A DNA stretch of 64,000 nucleotides, taken from assembly GCF_012726345.1 (NCBI RefSeq), contig NZ_PTXN01000006.1:214824-278823 (forward strand), in the 5' to 3' direction. Shown piece after piece: positions 9,801-18,845 of this stretch (positions within the stretch are counted from its first letter, which is position 1; the number at the start of each line of letters is the position of its first letter). The notes under the pieces are model-generated. The model worked only from the letters and a program-made list of their open reading frames with translations, was not told the origin of the DNA and made no database searches. The position numbers were made by a program, and so were the translations under genes. This DNA is from Marinomonas sp. UCMA 3892 (GTDB lineage: Bacteria; Pseudomonadota; Gammaproteobacteria; Pseudomonadales; Marinomonadaceae).

Positions 9801-10853
9801 TTATCTTGAATATGGGGATAATTCGACGATTCGAACGGGTTCTTTGTTTGTAATGCAGAGGTTGTCTGCTTCTTCTTGGGTTAAGGTCATTGCACTACCT
9901 GGTGGAATGGTGCGCTGGATTAAGATACACCTGAAATCAGCTACTTTGGCGTTGGATACTAGGTAGTAATTACCTTCACTGACGCCTTCTTTTGCGCCTT
10001 TAGGTTGGCCTATATTTGCAAGGCAAAGTCGGCTGTCACGGACTGCTCGTATGTCTTGCACACGAGCCTCTAAACTTGGGCCACCATCAAAAATATCGAC
10101 GTAGTTTTCGTAACGAAAGCCTTCTTGTTCTAAGAGGCGACGAGCTGGCACCGTATTTTTGTGCACTTGTCCCAAGACGTCGCGAGCTTCTTGTGGCAGC
10201 AAGTTCACGTAAACTGGGTTGTTTGGCATAAGTTCAGCAATAAACTGTTTGTTACCTTGAGAGGTAAGTTCGTCAGCCTCTTTAAAGTCAATGGAGAAGA
10301 AGTGTCGACCAAGGCTCTCCCATAGAGGCGAAATGCCGTTTTCATCACTTACGCCACGCATTTCCGCGAAGACTTTTTCTGTAAAGCGTTCGGGAAACTG
10401 TGCCATGAACATGAAGCGTGCTTTAGAAAGCAGTTGGCCGTTTTTTGAATGGCGGTAATCTTCTTCTAAAAACAGTGTGCAGATCTCACTAAATCCGGTG
10501 AAGTCATTATTGAGTATCAGTGTTGGAATGGCGTTATGTACGCCAAGTTCACGTGATGCGTGAGTGATGGTTCCCAAGTGATAGCTGTAGAAGGGTTCAT
10601 CTAAACCAACCGTAGCTAATATTCCACAGGTACCAACAATGTCACCTGTTGTGGTGTCTTCAAGCACCATCAAATAATCTTCATTGTGGGGCTTGGTGAC
10701 GTTTTCTTTGTTAAAAGAGCGCACTGCGCCATCAATTTTCTTTTGTAGAATGGCTTCATCAGATACCAAGGAGGTAAAACCAATGCCGGTTTTTTCTGCA
10801 AGTCGGTAAAGTGACTTTAGGTCATTCTGACAAATAGGGCGTATGACCATCAT
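9801..10853 (-). CDS. aruG: Arginine N-succinyltransferase, beta subunit
   Basis: With the upstream alpha subunit, forms the succinyl-CoA:arginine N2-succinyltransferase that opens the AST pathway. The GNAT-like family marks are MVIRPICQNDLKSLYRLAEKTGIG at the N-terminus (start shared by the paralogue next door), YSYHLGTITHASRELGV, FLEEDYRHSKNGQLLSKARF in part, and FDGGPSLEARV. The two copies are clearly homologous, the aruF/aruG duplication seen in Pseudomonas-type operons rather than the single astA of enterics. ATG 10853 or 10850 could be the start; AGGA precedes both. Confidence 0.93.
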   Translation of the reverse strand: MMVIRPICQNDLKSLYRLAEKTGIGFTSLVSDEAILQKKIDGAVRSFNKENVTKPHNEDYLMVLEDTTTGDIVGTCGILATVGLDEPFYSYHLGTITHASRELGVHNAIPTLILNNDFTGFSEICTLFLEEDYRHSKNGQLLSKARFMFMAQFPERFTEKVFAEMRGVSDENGISPLWESLGRHFFSIDFKEADELTSQGNKQFIAELMPNNPVYVNLLPQEARDVLGQVHKNTVPARRLLEQEGFRYENYVDIFDGGPSLEARVQDIRAVRDSRLCLANIGQPKGAKEGVSEGNYYLVSNAKVADFRCILIQRTIPPGSAMTLTQEEADNLCITNKEPVRIVELSPYSR

Positions 10854-10923
10854 GATGGAGTTCCTCGTATTTAATTAAGCTGCTTTTGACGGTTATTAAG
10901 ATCATGCAGATCGTTATTATTGT

Positions 10924-11937
10924 TTATAGAGCAACCCACTGGATGCGCTTTCCGGATGAAATACCTAGCCTTTCTTGAGTTGATTTCTCTAATGCTAACC
11001 CTGCTACTTGCGGCTCAGCAGGTGCGGCAGTCACTCTAAAACTCTCTAAATGGCCTGCAGAGATAAGGTGCATCGCGCCTTTTGATGTTTCTGTTAGCGT
11101 TAATGCTTTGTCTATTTTCTGGTTGGTAATGGTGTGCAGGCTTTCTGTTCTTGCTTCGATACTTGGGCCAGCATCAAATATGTCTACATAGCCACGGAAC
11201 TCAAAACCTTCATCTAATAAAATGTCCGCACTCTGACCTGAGTTCTCATGCACTACGCCAATGGCTTCTTGTGCGGCTTCTGGTAATGTTGGAACATAAA
11301 TCGGGTAACGTGGCATTAATTCCGCGATGAAATTTTTATTACTAACACCTGAAAGATAGTCGGCTTTCTTGAAGTCCATGGTAAAAAAGTGTTTTCCTAA
11401 AGCGTCCCAAAAAGCGGAGTAGCCGTGTTTGTCACTTTCGCCGCGCAATTCTGCAAATAAACGCTTAGTAAAACGCTCAGGATAACGAGCAATAAAGAGT
11501 AGGCGTGCTCTGGATAACAAAGACATAGCAAGGGGATTCTGGTGCGCTTTGTCGACCACTAAGGCAATCAGTCGGCTGGTGCCGCTGTAGTCATGGCACA
11601 AGAAAAGAGCTGGAATGCGATTGTGAATTTGCAACTGTGGTGATGCATGAACTACTTCATCAATGCGATAGCTGTAAAATGGTGTATCGACTCCAACCAT
11701 AGCATCAATGCCGCAACAGCCAACAATTTCATCATTGCTGGTATCTACTAAGACAAACAAGTAGGATTCGTCGCCTGGTTGCACGACGTCAGTTTGCAAA
11801 GAGCGACGAGATGTCGCGATTTTGTCATTGAGGCGTTCTCTGTTGGCCGGAAAATTTGTGATACCAATTCCTGCTTGTTGGGCAAGACGTTCCAGCGCGG
11901 GAAGATCGGAAAAATCAACTGGTCGTACTAGATACAT
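10924..11937 (-). CDS. aruF: Arginine/ornithine N-succinyltransferase, alpha subunit
   Basis: First gene of the leftward AST operon and partner of AruG. 337 residues with the same family segments: MYLVRPVDFSDLPALERLAQ at the start, YSYRIDEVVHASPQLQIHN, ALGKHFFTMDFKKADYLSG and FDAGPSIEART. AGGAATT precedes the ATG. The operon promoter should lie in 11938-12092, shared divergently with the DUF1653 gene. An aminotransferase (aruC/astC) and succinylglutamate desuccinylase (astE) needed to finish the pathway are not in this window. Confidence 0.93.
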   Translation of the reverse strand: MYLVRPVDFSDLPALERLAQQAGIGITNFPANRERLNDKIATSRRSLQTDVVQPGDESYLFVLVDTSNDEIVGCCGIDAMVGVDTPFYSYRIDEVVHASPQLQIHNRIPALFLCHDYSGTSRLIALVVDKAHQNPLAMSLLSRARLLFIARYPERFTKRLFAELRGESDKHGYSAFWDALGKHFFTMDFKKADYLSGVSNKNFIAELMPRYPIYVPTLPEAAQEAIGVVHENSGQSADILLDEGFEFRGYVDIFDAGPSIEARTESLHTITNQKIDKALTLTETSKGAMHLISAGHLESFRVTAAPAEPQVAGLALEKSTQERLGISSGKRIQWVAL

Positions 11938-12092
11938 AGAGAATTCCTGAAAACAATTTAGGGCGATAATAGTTAAGTATTATTGCTGAGATAAGTAAGG
12001 CGTGTAAGAGACTAACTTTCGCATTAGCGACACGTTTTTCTAAATTTTGGCTAATAGTGGTCGATTTTTAAAAAGTATAGAGGTTTTGAAGT

Positions 12093-12320
12093 ATGAAAGC
12101 GGGCGTTTATCAGCATTACAAAGGGGCGCTGTACTGGGTTGAGCGAGTGGCAAAACACAGCGAAACAGAAGAAGAACTGGTGATTTACCAAGCCTTATAT
12201 GGCGAGTTTGGCTGGTGGGCAAGGCCGCTAAGTATGTTTCAAGAATCTGTTGAAATTAATGGTGAGAGCATTCCACGATTTGATTGGGTTAAGGCTGAGC
12301 GTGATGATATTAACGGCTAA
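12093..12320 (+). CDS. DUF1653 domain protein
   Basis: 75-residue protein matching the small DUF1653 family: [20 protein letters not shown] then [21 protein letters not shown] and a terminal PRFDWVKAE. Function unknown; the family is widespread, cytoplasmic and single-domain. It is divergent from aruF and convergent with a LysR gene, so apparently monocistronic. The Shine-Dalgarno sequence is poor. Its stop codon lies inside a palindromic hairpin. Confidence 0.85.
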   Translation: MKAGVYQHYKGALYWVERVAKHSETEEELVIYQALYGEFGWWARPLSMFQESVEINGESIPRFDWVKAERDDING

Positions 12321-12333
12321 TAATTAGCCGTTA
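12311..12333. terminator. Perfect 10-bp hairpin between DUF1653 gene and LysR gene
   Basis: TAACGGCTAA (12311-12320) and TTAGCCGTTA (12324-12333) with a 3-nt loop. It includes the upstream gene's stop codon and sits 6 bp from the convergent LysR stop. There is no T-run, so its role as a terminator is inferred from position. Confidence 0.5.
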
Positions 12334-12338
12334 TCGTG

Positions 12339-13319
12339 TTAGTCGGGTAAGTGCATCCAAGGAGATTCACGCATAAAATAAATGATTTGCTCTCTCAGCC
12401 AACGATGAGCTAGATCATTATTAAAACGTTCATGCCAAAAAATATGGATAGGGTGTCGACCACTATACTCATCGAGTTCCAATACTTCTTTTGGAATAGG
12501 CAATAGTTTTACTGGATAGAAGTGGGCTTTTTCGCACATTAATTGTAAAAATAAGTCCCCAATTGAACGGGAAGCAACCAATGCCATGCCTCTTTTAACA
12601 GCTTGCATCGCCACCATCAGGCTATCAGTCTCTAAATCTGGCTGAATAAAGTACCCTTGCTGTTTGAGCTTTTGTTCCGTTTTAAAAAAGGTACTATCTC
12701 GATTGTTATGCAAATGATGGGTAACCACTTTATGAGACAGTAGCTCTGCCACGGTTAATTCATCTTTGTGATAAAGCGGGTGAGCTTCACTCAAGATAAA
12801 GCAGGCTTCCATATAGCCGATTAACTTACTGCGAACATTATTGGGCGTATCATTAATGCGCATAATACCAAGATCAACATTGCCAGAAACTAGCTCATCT
12901 AGGCTGTAATCTCCCCATGAACTTATGGCCAATCGCATACCAGGTGCTTGATATTGTAATGAGGCCAGTAGTGGCTCGATAAAGTTTTCTAAGTCTCCTT
13001 CTCCAACACGTAGCTTAATGCGTCGATTTAGATTCTTTAAGTCTAGAGAGTTAGGGCTCATTAATTCAGAAAGAGAGTTTAAAATAGGCTGAATGAGGTC
13101 GTGTAATTCAGAGGCTCGCGCTGTAGGGCTGAGACCATAAGCTTGGCGAGTGAAAAGAGAGTCTTTAAATAACTCTCTTAGCCGCTGTAAACTCTTGCTG
13201 AGTGCGGGTTGCGTTACGCCAAGTCGTTCAGCAGCACGAGATACGCTGCCTTCTTCCATGATAGTCACGAAAGCGACGAGTAGCTTAATATCGAGTTTTA
13301 AGATGTCGTCTAAATGCAT
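12339..13319 (-). CDS. LysR-family transcriptional regulator
   Basis: 326 residues; N-terminal winged helix-turn-helix at about residues 10-70 (LVAFVTIMEEGSVSRAAERL, then LGVTQPALSKSLQRLRELF) followed by a substrate-binding-like effector domain. It stands downstream of the RND pump genes in the same orientation (111-bp gap), with its own leader probably at 13320-13429, so it is not clearly part of that operon. Target unknown; control of the pump is possible, but LysR genes usually act on a divergent neighbour and there is none here. Confidence 0.88.
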   Translation of the reverse strand: MHLDDILKLDIKLLVAFVTIMEEGSVSRAAERLGVTQPALSKSLQRLRELFKDSLFTRQAYGLSPTARASELHDLIQPILNSLSELMSPNSLDLKNLNRRIKLRVGEGDLENFIEPLLASLQYQAPGMRLAISSWGDYSLDELVSGNVDLGIMRINDTPNNVRSKLIGYMEACFILSEAHPLYHKDELTVAELLSHKVVTHHLHNNRDSTFFKTEQKLKQQGYFIQPDLETDSLMVAMQAVKRGMALVASRSIGDLFLQLMCEKAHFYPVKLLPIPKEVLELDEYSGRHPIHIFWHERFNNDLAHRWLREQIIYFMRESPWMHLPD

Positions 13320-13429
13320 GATCTTCTCAATACGTTAGATAGTTTAAAAACAGGAGCCTTATCTATTCGATAAAGCTCCACCCCTAAATACAATGGTTAG
13401 TTATTATTTAAAGGTACTGTTCAGTAGAC

Positions 13430-16400
13430 TTATTCAAAGTCTTCGTGATGACGATATTTGACTCGGAATAATATTGTGTAAAACACAGGTACAGCGATCA
13501 ATGTCAGTATTGTTGCGAAACCTAAGCCGAAGGAAATAACCACAGCCATGCCCTCAAAGAAAGCGTCGTACAATAATGGCACCATACCAAGGATGGTGGT
13601 GATAGCAGCCATACAAACTGGGCGAACACGACTTACAGCGGAGATGAAAATGGCTTCATATTTCTCTGTGCCTTGCTCTAGTTCATAGTTTATTTGATCT
13701 GCCAATACGATACCATTTTTCACCGTCATACCTGATAAGCTTAGGAAGCCGAGTAGCGCCATAAAGCTGAATGCAGAGTTCATTACCAACAATCCAGTTG
13801 AAACCCCGATCAGTGCTAATGGTACGCAGAACCAAATTGTTAACGGTACGCGAATTGAGTTAAACAGTAAGATGGTAATGATAAACATAAACAGGTAACC
13901 CATAGGCAAAGCCTTGAATATATTAGCTTGAGCATCGGTACTGCTTTCGTATTCACCACCCCAATCTAATACGTAACCTGGCGGTAAATGAATCGCTTCG
14001 ATTGCGCCACGAGTACGAGAGAAGATCGCCATTGCAGTTTCATCACCCAAAATCTTAGGGTCAGCCATCACAGTGATAGTACGTTTACGATCTCTACGTT
14101 CAATGATTGGGTCTTCCCACACGGTTTCAAAACCAGATACTAGTGCAGAAAGGGTCACATAAGATCCTGTTGCTGGGCTATAGATCTGCAAGTCACGAAT
14201 TTGGTCAATAGAAACTCGTTCATTTTCTGGTGCAGTTCTTACAATTGGTAACAGGTCTGTGCCTTCACGATATAAGCCAATTTGCGACCCTGTGAAGTTG
14301 GTTAACAGCACTTCGTCTAGCTCTTTTTTGCTGATACCTAGACGTCGAGCCTGCGCATCATTAAAGAGAGGGCGAAGCACTTTAACAGGCTGGCGCCAGT
14401 TGTCTTTAATATTTTCAAGGCCACCGTCTTTGCGGTAAATGTCTTGAATTTGTGCGCTCACTTGACGTAAGTACTTTGGATCTGGACCGCTAATACGAGC
14501 TTCAAGCTTAGCACCACTTGCTGGCCCTAATTGTAAACGTTCTAGTTTTACCTCTAGCTCTGGATACTCTTCTTGCATTTTGTAATACAGATCTTTGAGT
14601 AAGTCTGGAATAACGTCTGTGCTCTTAGTTCGAATGATGAACTGAGCGTAACTAGAGTTAGCTTGCGTCGCATTGTAAGTAAGCATGAAGCGCAAAGCGC
14701 CTTGACCTGTTGTAGATGTCACGTAGTTAATACGATCGTCTTTTAAAAGATCACTTTCAATCTGCTTTACCGTAGCGTAAGTGCTATCAATATGGGTTCC
14801 TTCAGGCATCTGAATGTCCATATAGAACATGGGAGTTGTCGAAGGTGGGAAGAAAGATTGTTTTACAAATTGGAATGCCCAACCTGCAGTAAACAAACTA
14901 CCGACCAACAGAATCACCGTTATCCAACGGTAATGCATGGCTTTATCTAATAACCATTTGTAGCCGGTAAAGATAAAACCTTTATAAGGATCTTCTAGCT
15001 CTTTTGTTGAACCATCTTCATTGTTGGCTTTTTCGATCGTTTCTTTAAAGAATAAATCACAGAAAAAAGGCGTCAATGTAATGGCTGTGATCCAGCTTAA
15101 TAGCAGAGAAATCAACAATACATAGAAAAGTGAGCCAACGAATTCACCGACCGCATCTGGAGATAAACCAATCGGTGCGAAAGCTGTAACCGCAATGACG
15201 GTAGCGCCTAGAAGTGGCCATTTGGTTTGTTTTACAACTGCGCTGGCGGCTTGTAATTTGGTCATGCCTCTTTGCATGCCAATGAGCACACCTTCGGTCA
15301 CCACGATGGCATTATCTACCAGCATCCCGAGCGCTATGATCAAACCACCTAAGGAAATTCGCTGTAGGTTGATATGGAAGTAATCCATCACAATGAAGGT
15401 GCCAAGAATGGTAAGCAGCAGAATGATACCAATCAAGATACCAGAACGAATGCCCATAAATACCAACAGCACTAGGATAACGATACCCACGGCTTCAGCT
15501 AGGTTAAGTAGGAAATTTGATACGGAGCGCTCAACTTCTTTAGACTGGAAGTAAATCGGTTCCATATTTAAACCAATAGGTTGCTGGTATTGTAGTTCTT
15601 CAATGCGATTTTCTAATGCTTCACCAATTTTTACGACGTTAACACCCGACGCAAACGAAACACCAAGTAAGAGAGATTTAGCACCGTTAAAATCGACAAT
15701 GTGAGTCCTTGGTTCAACATATTCGCGCTTAATTGTGGCGATATCGCTCAAACGAATTAAGTTACCGTCTGTTGGTGTTCCAACAATGAGGTTTTCAAGT
15801 TCAGAAATATCTTTAAATTCACCGGTAGGGCTTATGCGAATATATTCGCTACCCACTTTTACGCTACCTGCATTGGATACGCTATTTTGATTTGATAATA
15901 AGGTTTCTAGCTGACTAGGTGCGATCCCCATATTAGTTAGCTTGGAGCGAGAAATCTCAATGGTAACTTGCTCGTTTTGCTCCGCAGCCACGGTGACTTT
16001 AGCAACGCCATCAACAAGAACTAGCTCACGTTTGACATAGTCAACATAGTTTTTTAGGTCTTTATATGGGTAGCCTTCGCCATTGATCGCCAGCATCACA
16101 CCGTATACATCACCAAAGTCATCTAAAACGATAGGCGTTGCAACGCCACTAGGGAAAGAGCCGGAAATATCGCGAATTTTCTTACGTACTTCATCCCATA
16201 TTTGCTTTAGCTCTTTTGCTCGATAAGTATCTTTGATCGTCAGTTGAACTTTTGAGTAGCCTGCTTTTGACGTCGATGTGATTTTGTCAACGTAAGGTAA
16301 GTTTTGAAGTTCGCGCTCAATAGGGTAAGTCACTTCTTCTTCTACTTGTTCTGGTGAAGCACCAGGATAGTAGGTAATGATAAGAGAGTCCTTGATGGTA

Positions 16401-16519
16401 AATTCAGGGTCCTCTAATTGCCCAAGGCTTGTAAATGCAATGACACCACCAACCAATAAGATCAGCGTGACCATCCAGCTAGTTACTTTGCGTTTAATAA
16501 AATAAGCAGCAATATCCAT
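13430..16519 (-). CDS. RND-family efflux transporter, inner-membrane permease (HAE1 type)
   Basis: 1029-residue proton-driven exporter of the AcrB/HAE1 superfamily. TM1 lies at about residues 13-32, followed by the porter domain with YYPGASPEQVEEEVTYPIE, TM2-6 at about 335-480 including GMLVDNAIVV (an Asp of the proton relay in TM4), a second porter half and TM7-12 at the C-terminus. It overlaps the adaptor gene by one base (TAATG). No outer-membrane channel gene is adjacent, so a TolC-type protein must be supplied from elsewhere. Substrate cannot be told from sequence. Confidence 0.93.
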   Translation of the reverse strand: MDIAAYFIKRKVTSWMVTLILLVGGVIAFTSLGQLEDPEFTIKDSLIITYYPGASPEQVEEEVTYPIERELQNLPYVDKITSTSKAGYSKVQLTIKDTYRAKELKQIWDEVRKKIRDISGSFPSGVATPIVLDDFGDVYGVMLAINGEGYPYKDLKNYVDYVKRELVLVDGVAKVTVAAEQNEQVTIEISRSKLTNMGIAPSQLETLLSNQNSVSNAGSVKVGSEYIRISPTGEFKDISELENLIVGTPTDGNLIRLSDIATIKREYVEPRTHIVDFNGAKSLLLGVSFASGVNVVKIGEALENRIEELQYQQPIGLNMEPIYFQSKEVERSVSNFLLNLAEAVGIVILVLLVFMGIRSGILIGIILLLTILGTFIVMDYFHINLQRISLGGLIIALGMLVDNAIVVTEGVLIGMQRGMTKLQAASAVVKQTKWPLLGATVIAVTAFAPIGLSPDAVGEFVGSLFYVLLISLLLSWITAITLTPFFCDLFFKETIEKANNEDGSTKELEDPYKGFIFTGYKWLLDKAMHYRWITVILLVGSLFTAGWAFQFVKQSFFPPSTTPMFYMDIQMPEGTHIDSTYATVKQIESDLLKDDRINYVTSTTGQGALRFMLTYNATQANSSYAQFIIRTKSTDVIPDLLKDLYYKMQEEYPELEVKLERLQLGPASGAKLEARISGPDPKYLRQVSAQIQDIYRKDGGLENIKDNWRQPVKVLRPLFNDAQARRLGISKKELDEVLLTNFTGSQIGLYREGTDLLPIVRTAPENERVSIDQIRDLQIYSPATGSYVTLSALVSGFETVWEDPIIERRDRKRTITVMADPKILGDETAMAIFSRTRGAIEAIHLPPGYVLDWGGEYESSTDAQANIFKALPMGYLFMFIITILLFNSIRVPLTIWFCVPLALIGVSTGLLVMNSAFSFMALLGFLSLSGMTVKNGIVLADQINYELEQGTEKYEAIFISAVSRVRPVCMAAITTILGMVPLLYDAFFEGMAVVISFGLGFATILTLIAVPVFYTILFRVKYRHHEDFE

Positions 16520-17631
16520 TATAGGCCTCGCTCACGTGTCCAAGGGCGAACCTGCATACCTTCATGTAAGCTGTGTACGCCTGCCGCAACAACTTGGTCT
16601 CCGGCTTCAAGACCTGAAACGATTTCAATTTGATTCCCTTGTAAGGATCCCAATTTTACTTTACGAGCATTTACTTGCTTGGTGTCTTTATTAAATACCC
16701 AAACCGTACTGTTTGATTCTCCGGTTGTGGTGTCTTCGTGGCGAAGAACCGCTTCAACAGGAATGACATAATGTTTCTTCTGACCTAATAGACGACTTAG
16801 ATCTATATCTACGTTGGCAGTCATACCTGGTAGTAGCGTATGTTGTAAGCCATCATTACGCTGGATTCGTAATGTAACGTCGTAAGCTTTTGTTGTTTGA
16901 TCTGGTGTGGTTTTGTGTTCTTTATAACTGCCTGTTAATACTTCGTCTGGTGCAACGTCTACAACGACAGTTGGTTTGTAATCTGAATTAGTAGATTTAA
17001 TACTGACGACTAAGCTTTCAGGGACTTGAAATTCCACATCTAAATCATCGATGTTTTGTATATGCATAAGTGTTTGTGTTGCACTTACATATTGGAAGTT
17101 TTCTGTAGGAACAGAGGCAACAACCCCCTTGAATGGCGCATATACTTTCGTATATTTAAGCTGGTTTTTTGCGGTTTCTAGAGCATTATTCATTTGGTCC
17201 AATGTTGCTTTGCTTGAATCATACTCAGATTTAGTTGTAGCGTTTTGCTTAAATATTGCTTGAATACGTTTAAATTGTGCTTCGGCAAGGCTTTGATTTG
17301 CTTGTGCAAGTTCAACTTGGAGTTTGAAATCTGTTGGATCAAGCACCGCCAGCAGATCGCCTTTGTTTACACGCTGTCCAGCGACAACATTTAGTCCCAT
17401 CAGCTGTCCACCAACACGAAATGCAATATCTGCTTCTTCGCTGGCTTTTAGCTCAGCAGGAAAACGACGGATATTGACTGCATCGGTTGACTCAATAGTA
17501 ATTAATTTTACTGGTCGTATAATTTCTTTTTCCACAGCCACGTCATCTTCGTTCGATGAGCAGCCAGTTAGCAGCAGTAATGCTGCCAACGTTAAACCAA
17601 TAATCGTATTAATACGTTTTTGGAAATTCAT
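16519..17631 (-). CDS. RND efflux periplasmic adaptor lipoprotein (membrane fusion protein)
   Basis: 370 residues with a lipoprotein signal peptide: LLLLTGC lipobox, lipidated Cys at about residue 24. Typical adaptor layout: first barrel/lipoyl half (ADIAFRVGGQLMGLNVVAGQ), a coiled-coil hairpin (about 100-160), second lipoyl half (YTKVYAPFKGVVASVPTEN) and a C-terminal beta-barrel/membrane-proximal region. It links the permease encoded by the overlapping downstream gene to an outer-membrane channel. First gene of a two-gene leftward operon. Confidence 0.93.
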   Translation of the reverse strand: MNFQKRINTIIGLTLAALLLLTGCSSNEDDVAVEKEIIRPVKLITIESTDAVNIRRFPAELKASEEADIAFRVGGQLMGLNVVAGQRVNKGDLLAVLDPTDFKLQVELAQANQSLAEAQFKRIQAIFKQNATTKSEYDSSKATLDQMNNALETAKNQLKYTKVYAPFKGVVASVPTENFQYVSATQTLMHIQNIDDLDVEFQVPESLVVSIKSTNSDYKPTVVVDVAPDEVLTGSYKEHKTTPDQTTKAYDVTLRIQRNDGLQHTLLPGMTANVDIDLSRLLGQKKHYVIPVEAVLRHEDTTTGESNSTVWVFNKDTKQVNARKVKLGSLQGNQIEIVSGLEAGDQVVAAGVHSLHEGMQVRPWTRERGL

Positions 17632-17716
17632 TGATTACTCCGTAAAAATATAGGAAATACTTAGATGAATGTATTTTATATCTCTATAGATTGGATATAA
17701 ACTTTTAAATATATAT

Positions 17717-17746
17717 GAAAGATATTCCATATATTGGATATCTTTC
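17717..17746 (-). terminator. Hairpin between LysR gene and efflux operon
   Basis: GAAAGATAT (17717-17725) and ATATCTTTC (17738-17746) form a 9-bp stem, extended by pairing of TCC with GGA inside. The surroundings are strongly A+T rich. Likely ends the leftward LysR transcript, or is an operator upstream of the pump. Confidence 0.45.
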
Positions 17747-17760
17747 TTATAGATTATATT

Positions 17761-18669
17761 TTATTGAGTCTTTTCTAACTCTTCTAAAAATGTTTCTAGA
17801 ATAAGATTGGCTCGAGCGCCTTTTCGAGTGATTGCTGAAAACTGAGTGATGTAATGACATTCATCAGGAAGAATGGCGCGCATACGGCCGTCGCGAATCC
17901 AATGTTCAGCTACATGGTCTGGTAGAAAACCAATATAACGTCCTGTCAAAATAAGGAAGGCGATCCCTTCTCGGTCAGTCGCGGTGGCACTTGCCGTAAG
18001 AGGTTGATGTTGGGCTTTGATCTCAGGCGTCTGAGCATAAGCAGGAAGCACAGCATCAAAGTCTTTGAGCTTGGTTTTGGATATTTTGTCGTCGATGACG
18101 GTAAAGAGTGGGTGAGTATCACTGCAATAGAGCTTGGACTCTTCTTCATAAAGGTGGTGATAATCCAAACCGCTGAGTATTTTCAAATCTGGCACTATGC
18201 CAACATGCAAGCGCCCATCTAACACACCTCGTTCTACATCCGTGGGTGGAATCATCCGAATATTGATAGCAACTTGCGGGCCTTTGTCTTTTAGTCCTGC
18301 TAAAGCTCTTGTAATACGTGTATGTGGCAGGGTCACAAGATTATCGGTAATGCCAATGTTTAATTCACCTTTTAAATGTTGATGAAGCGCATTGATGTTG
18401 GTTCTGAAATCTTCGATGGATGACAATAGCTGTAGGGTGAAGTCGTATACTTTGCTACCTTCATTAGTTAGCGAAAAACCGGAGCGGCCACGTTGGCATA
18501 AGCGAAAGCCTAAACGTGTTTCTAAATCTGATATAGCAATACTGATGGCGGCGCGACTGATATTTAACTCAACCTCAGCCGCGGAAAATCCACCACACTC
18601 CACTACAGTTCGATAAATTCGTAAGATACGAAGATCTGCATCGCTTACCTGACTTTGAAATTGATTCAT
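17761..18669 (-). CDS. LysR-family transcriptional regulator, divergent from mmsA
   Basis: 302 residues with N-terminal HTH (about 12-70: YRTVVECGGFSAAEVELNIS, then RAAISIAISDLETRLGFRL) and a LysR substrate domain. The gene faces away from mmsA with about 175 bp between, the classic layout for a LysR activator and its target, so control of methylmalonate-semialdehyde dehydrogenase is the first guess (inference). It is also immediately upstream of the RND pump genes on the same strand. Confidence 0.88.
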   Translation of the reverse strand: MNQFQSQVSDADLRILRIYRTVVECGGFSAAEVELNISRAAISIAISDLETRLGFRLCQRGRSGFSLTNEGSKVYDFTLQLLSSIEDFRTNINALHQHLKGELNIGITDNLVTLPHTRITRALAGLKDKGPQVAINIRMIPPTDVERGVLDGRLHVGIVPDLKILSGLDYHHLYEEESKLYCSDTHPLFTVIDDKISKTKLKDFDAVLPAYAQTPEIKAQHQPLTASATATDREGIAFLILTGRYIGFLPDHVAEHWIRDGRMRAILPDECHYITQFSAITRKGARANLILETFLEELEKTQ

Positions 18670-18845
18670 TATTTATTTTTCCCTAGAGAACTTAGTTAAG
18701 TAAAAGATTAACTAAGCGTTAATAGATTCGACTTTTTATAATCTATTCCTCTTGTCATAGTAGAGTCAATGCTTGTCATCAGTGTGACTTTTACTCTGTC
18801 GTAATGATGCCAATAACCCTTTTAGAATGATTGTATGGAGTATTC

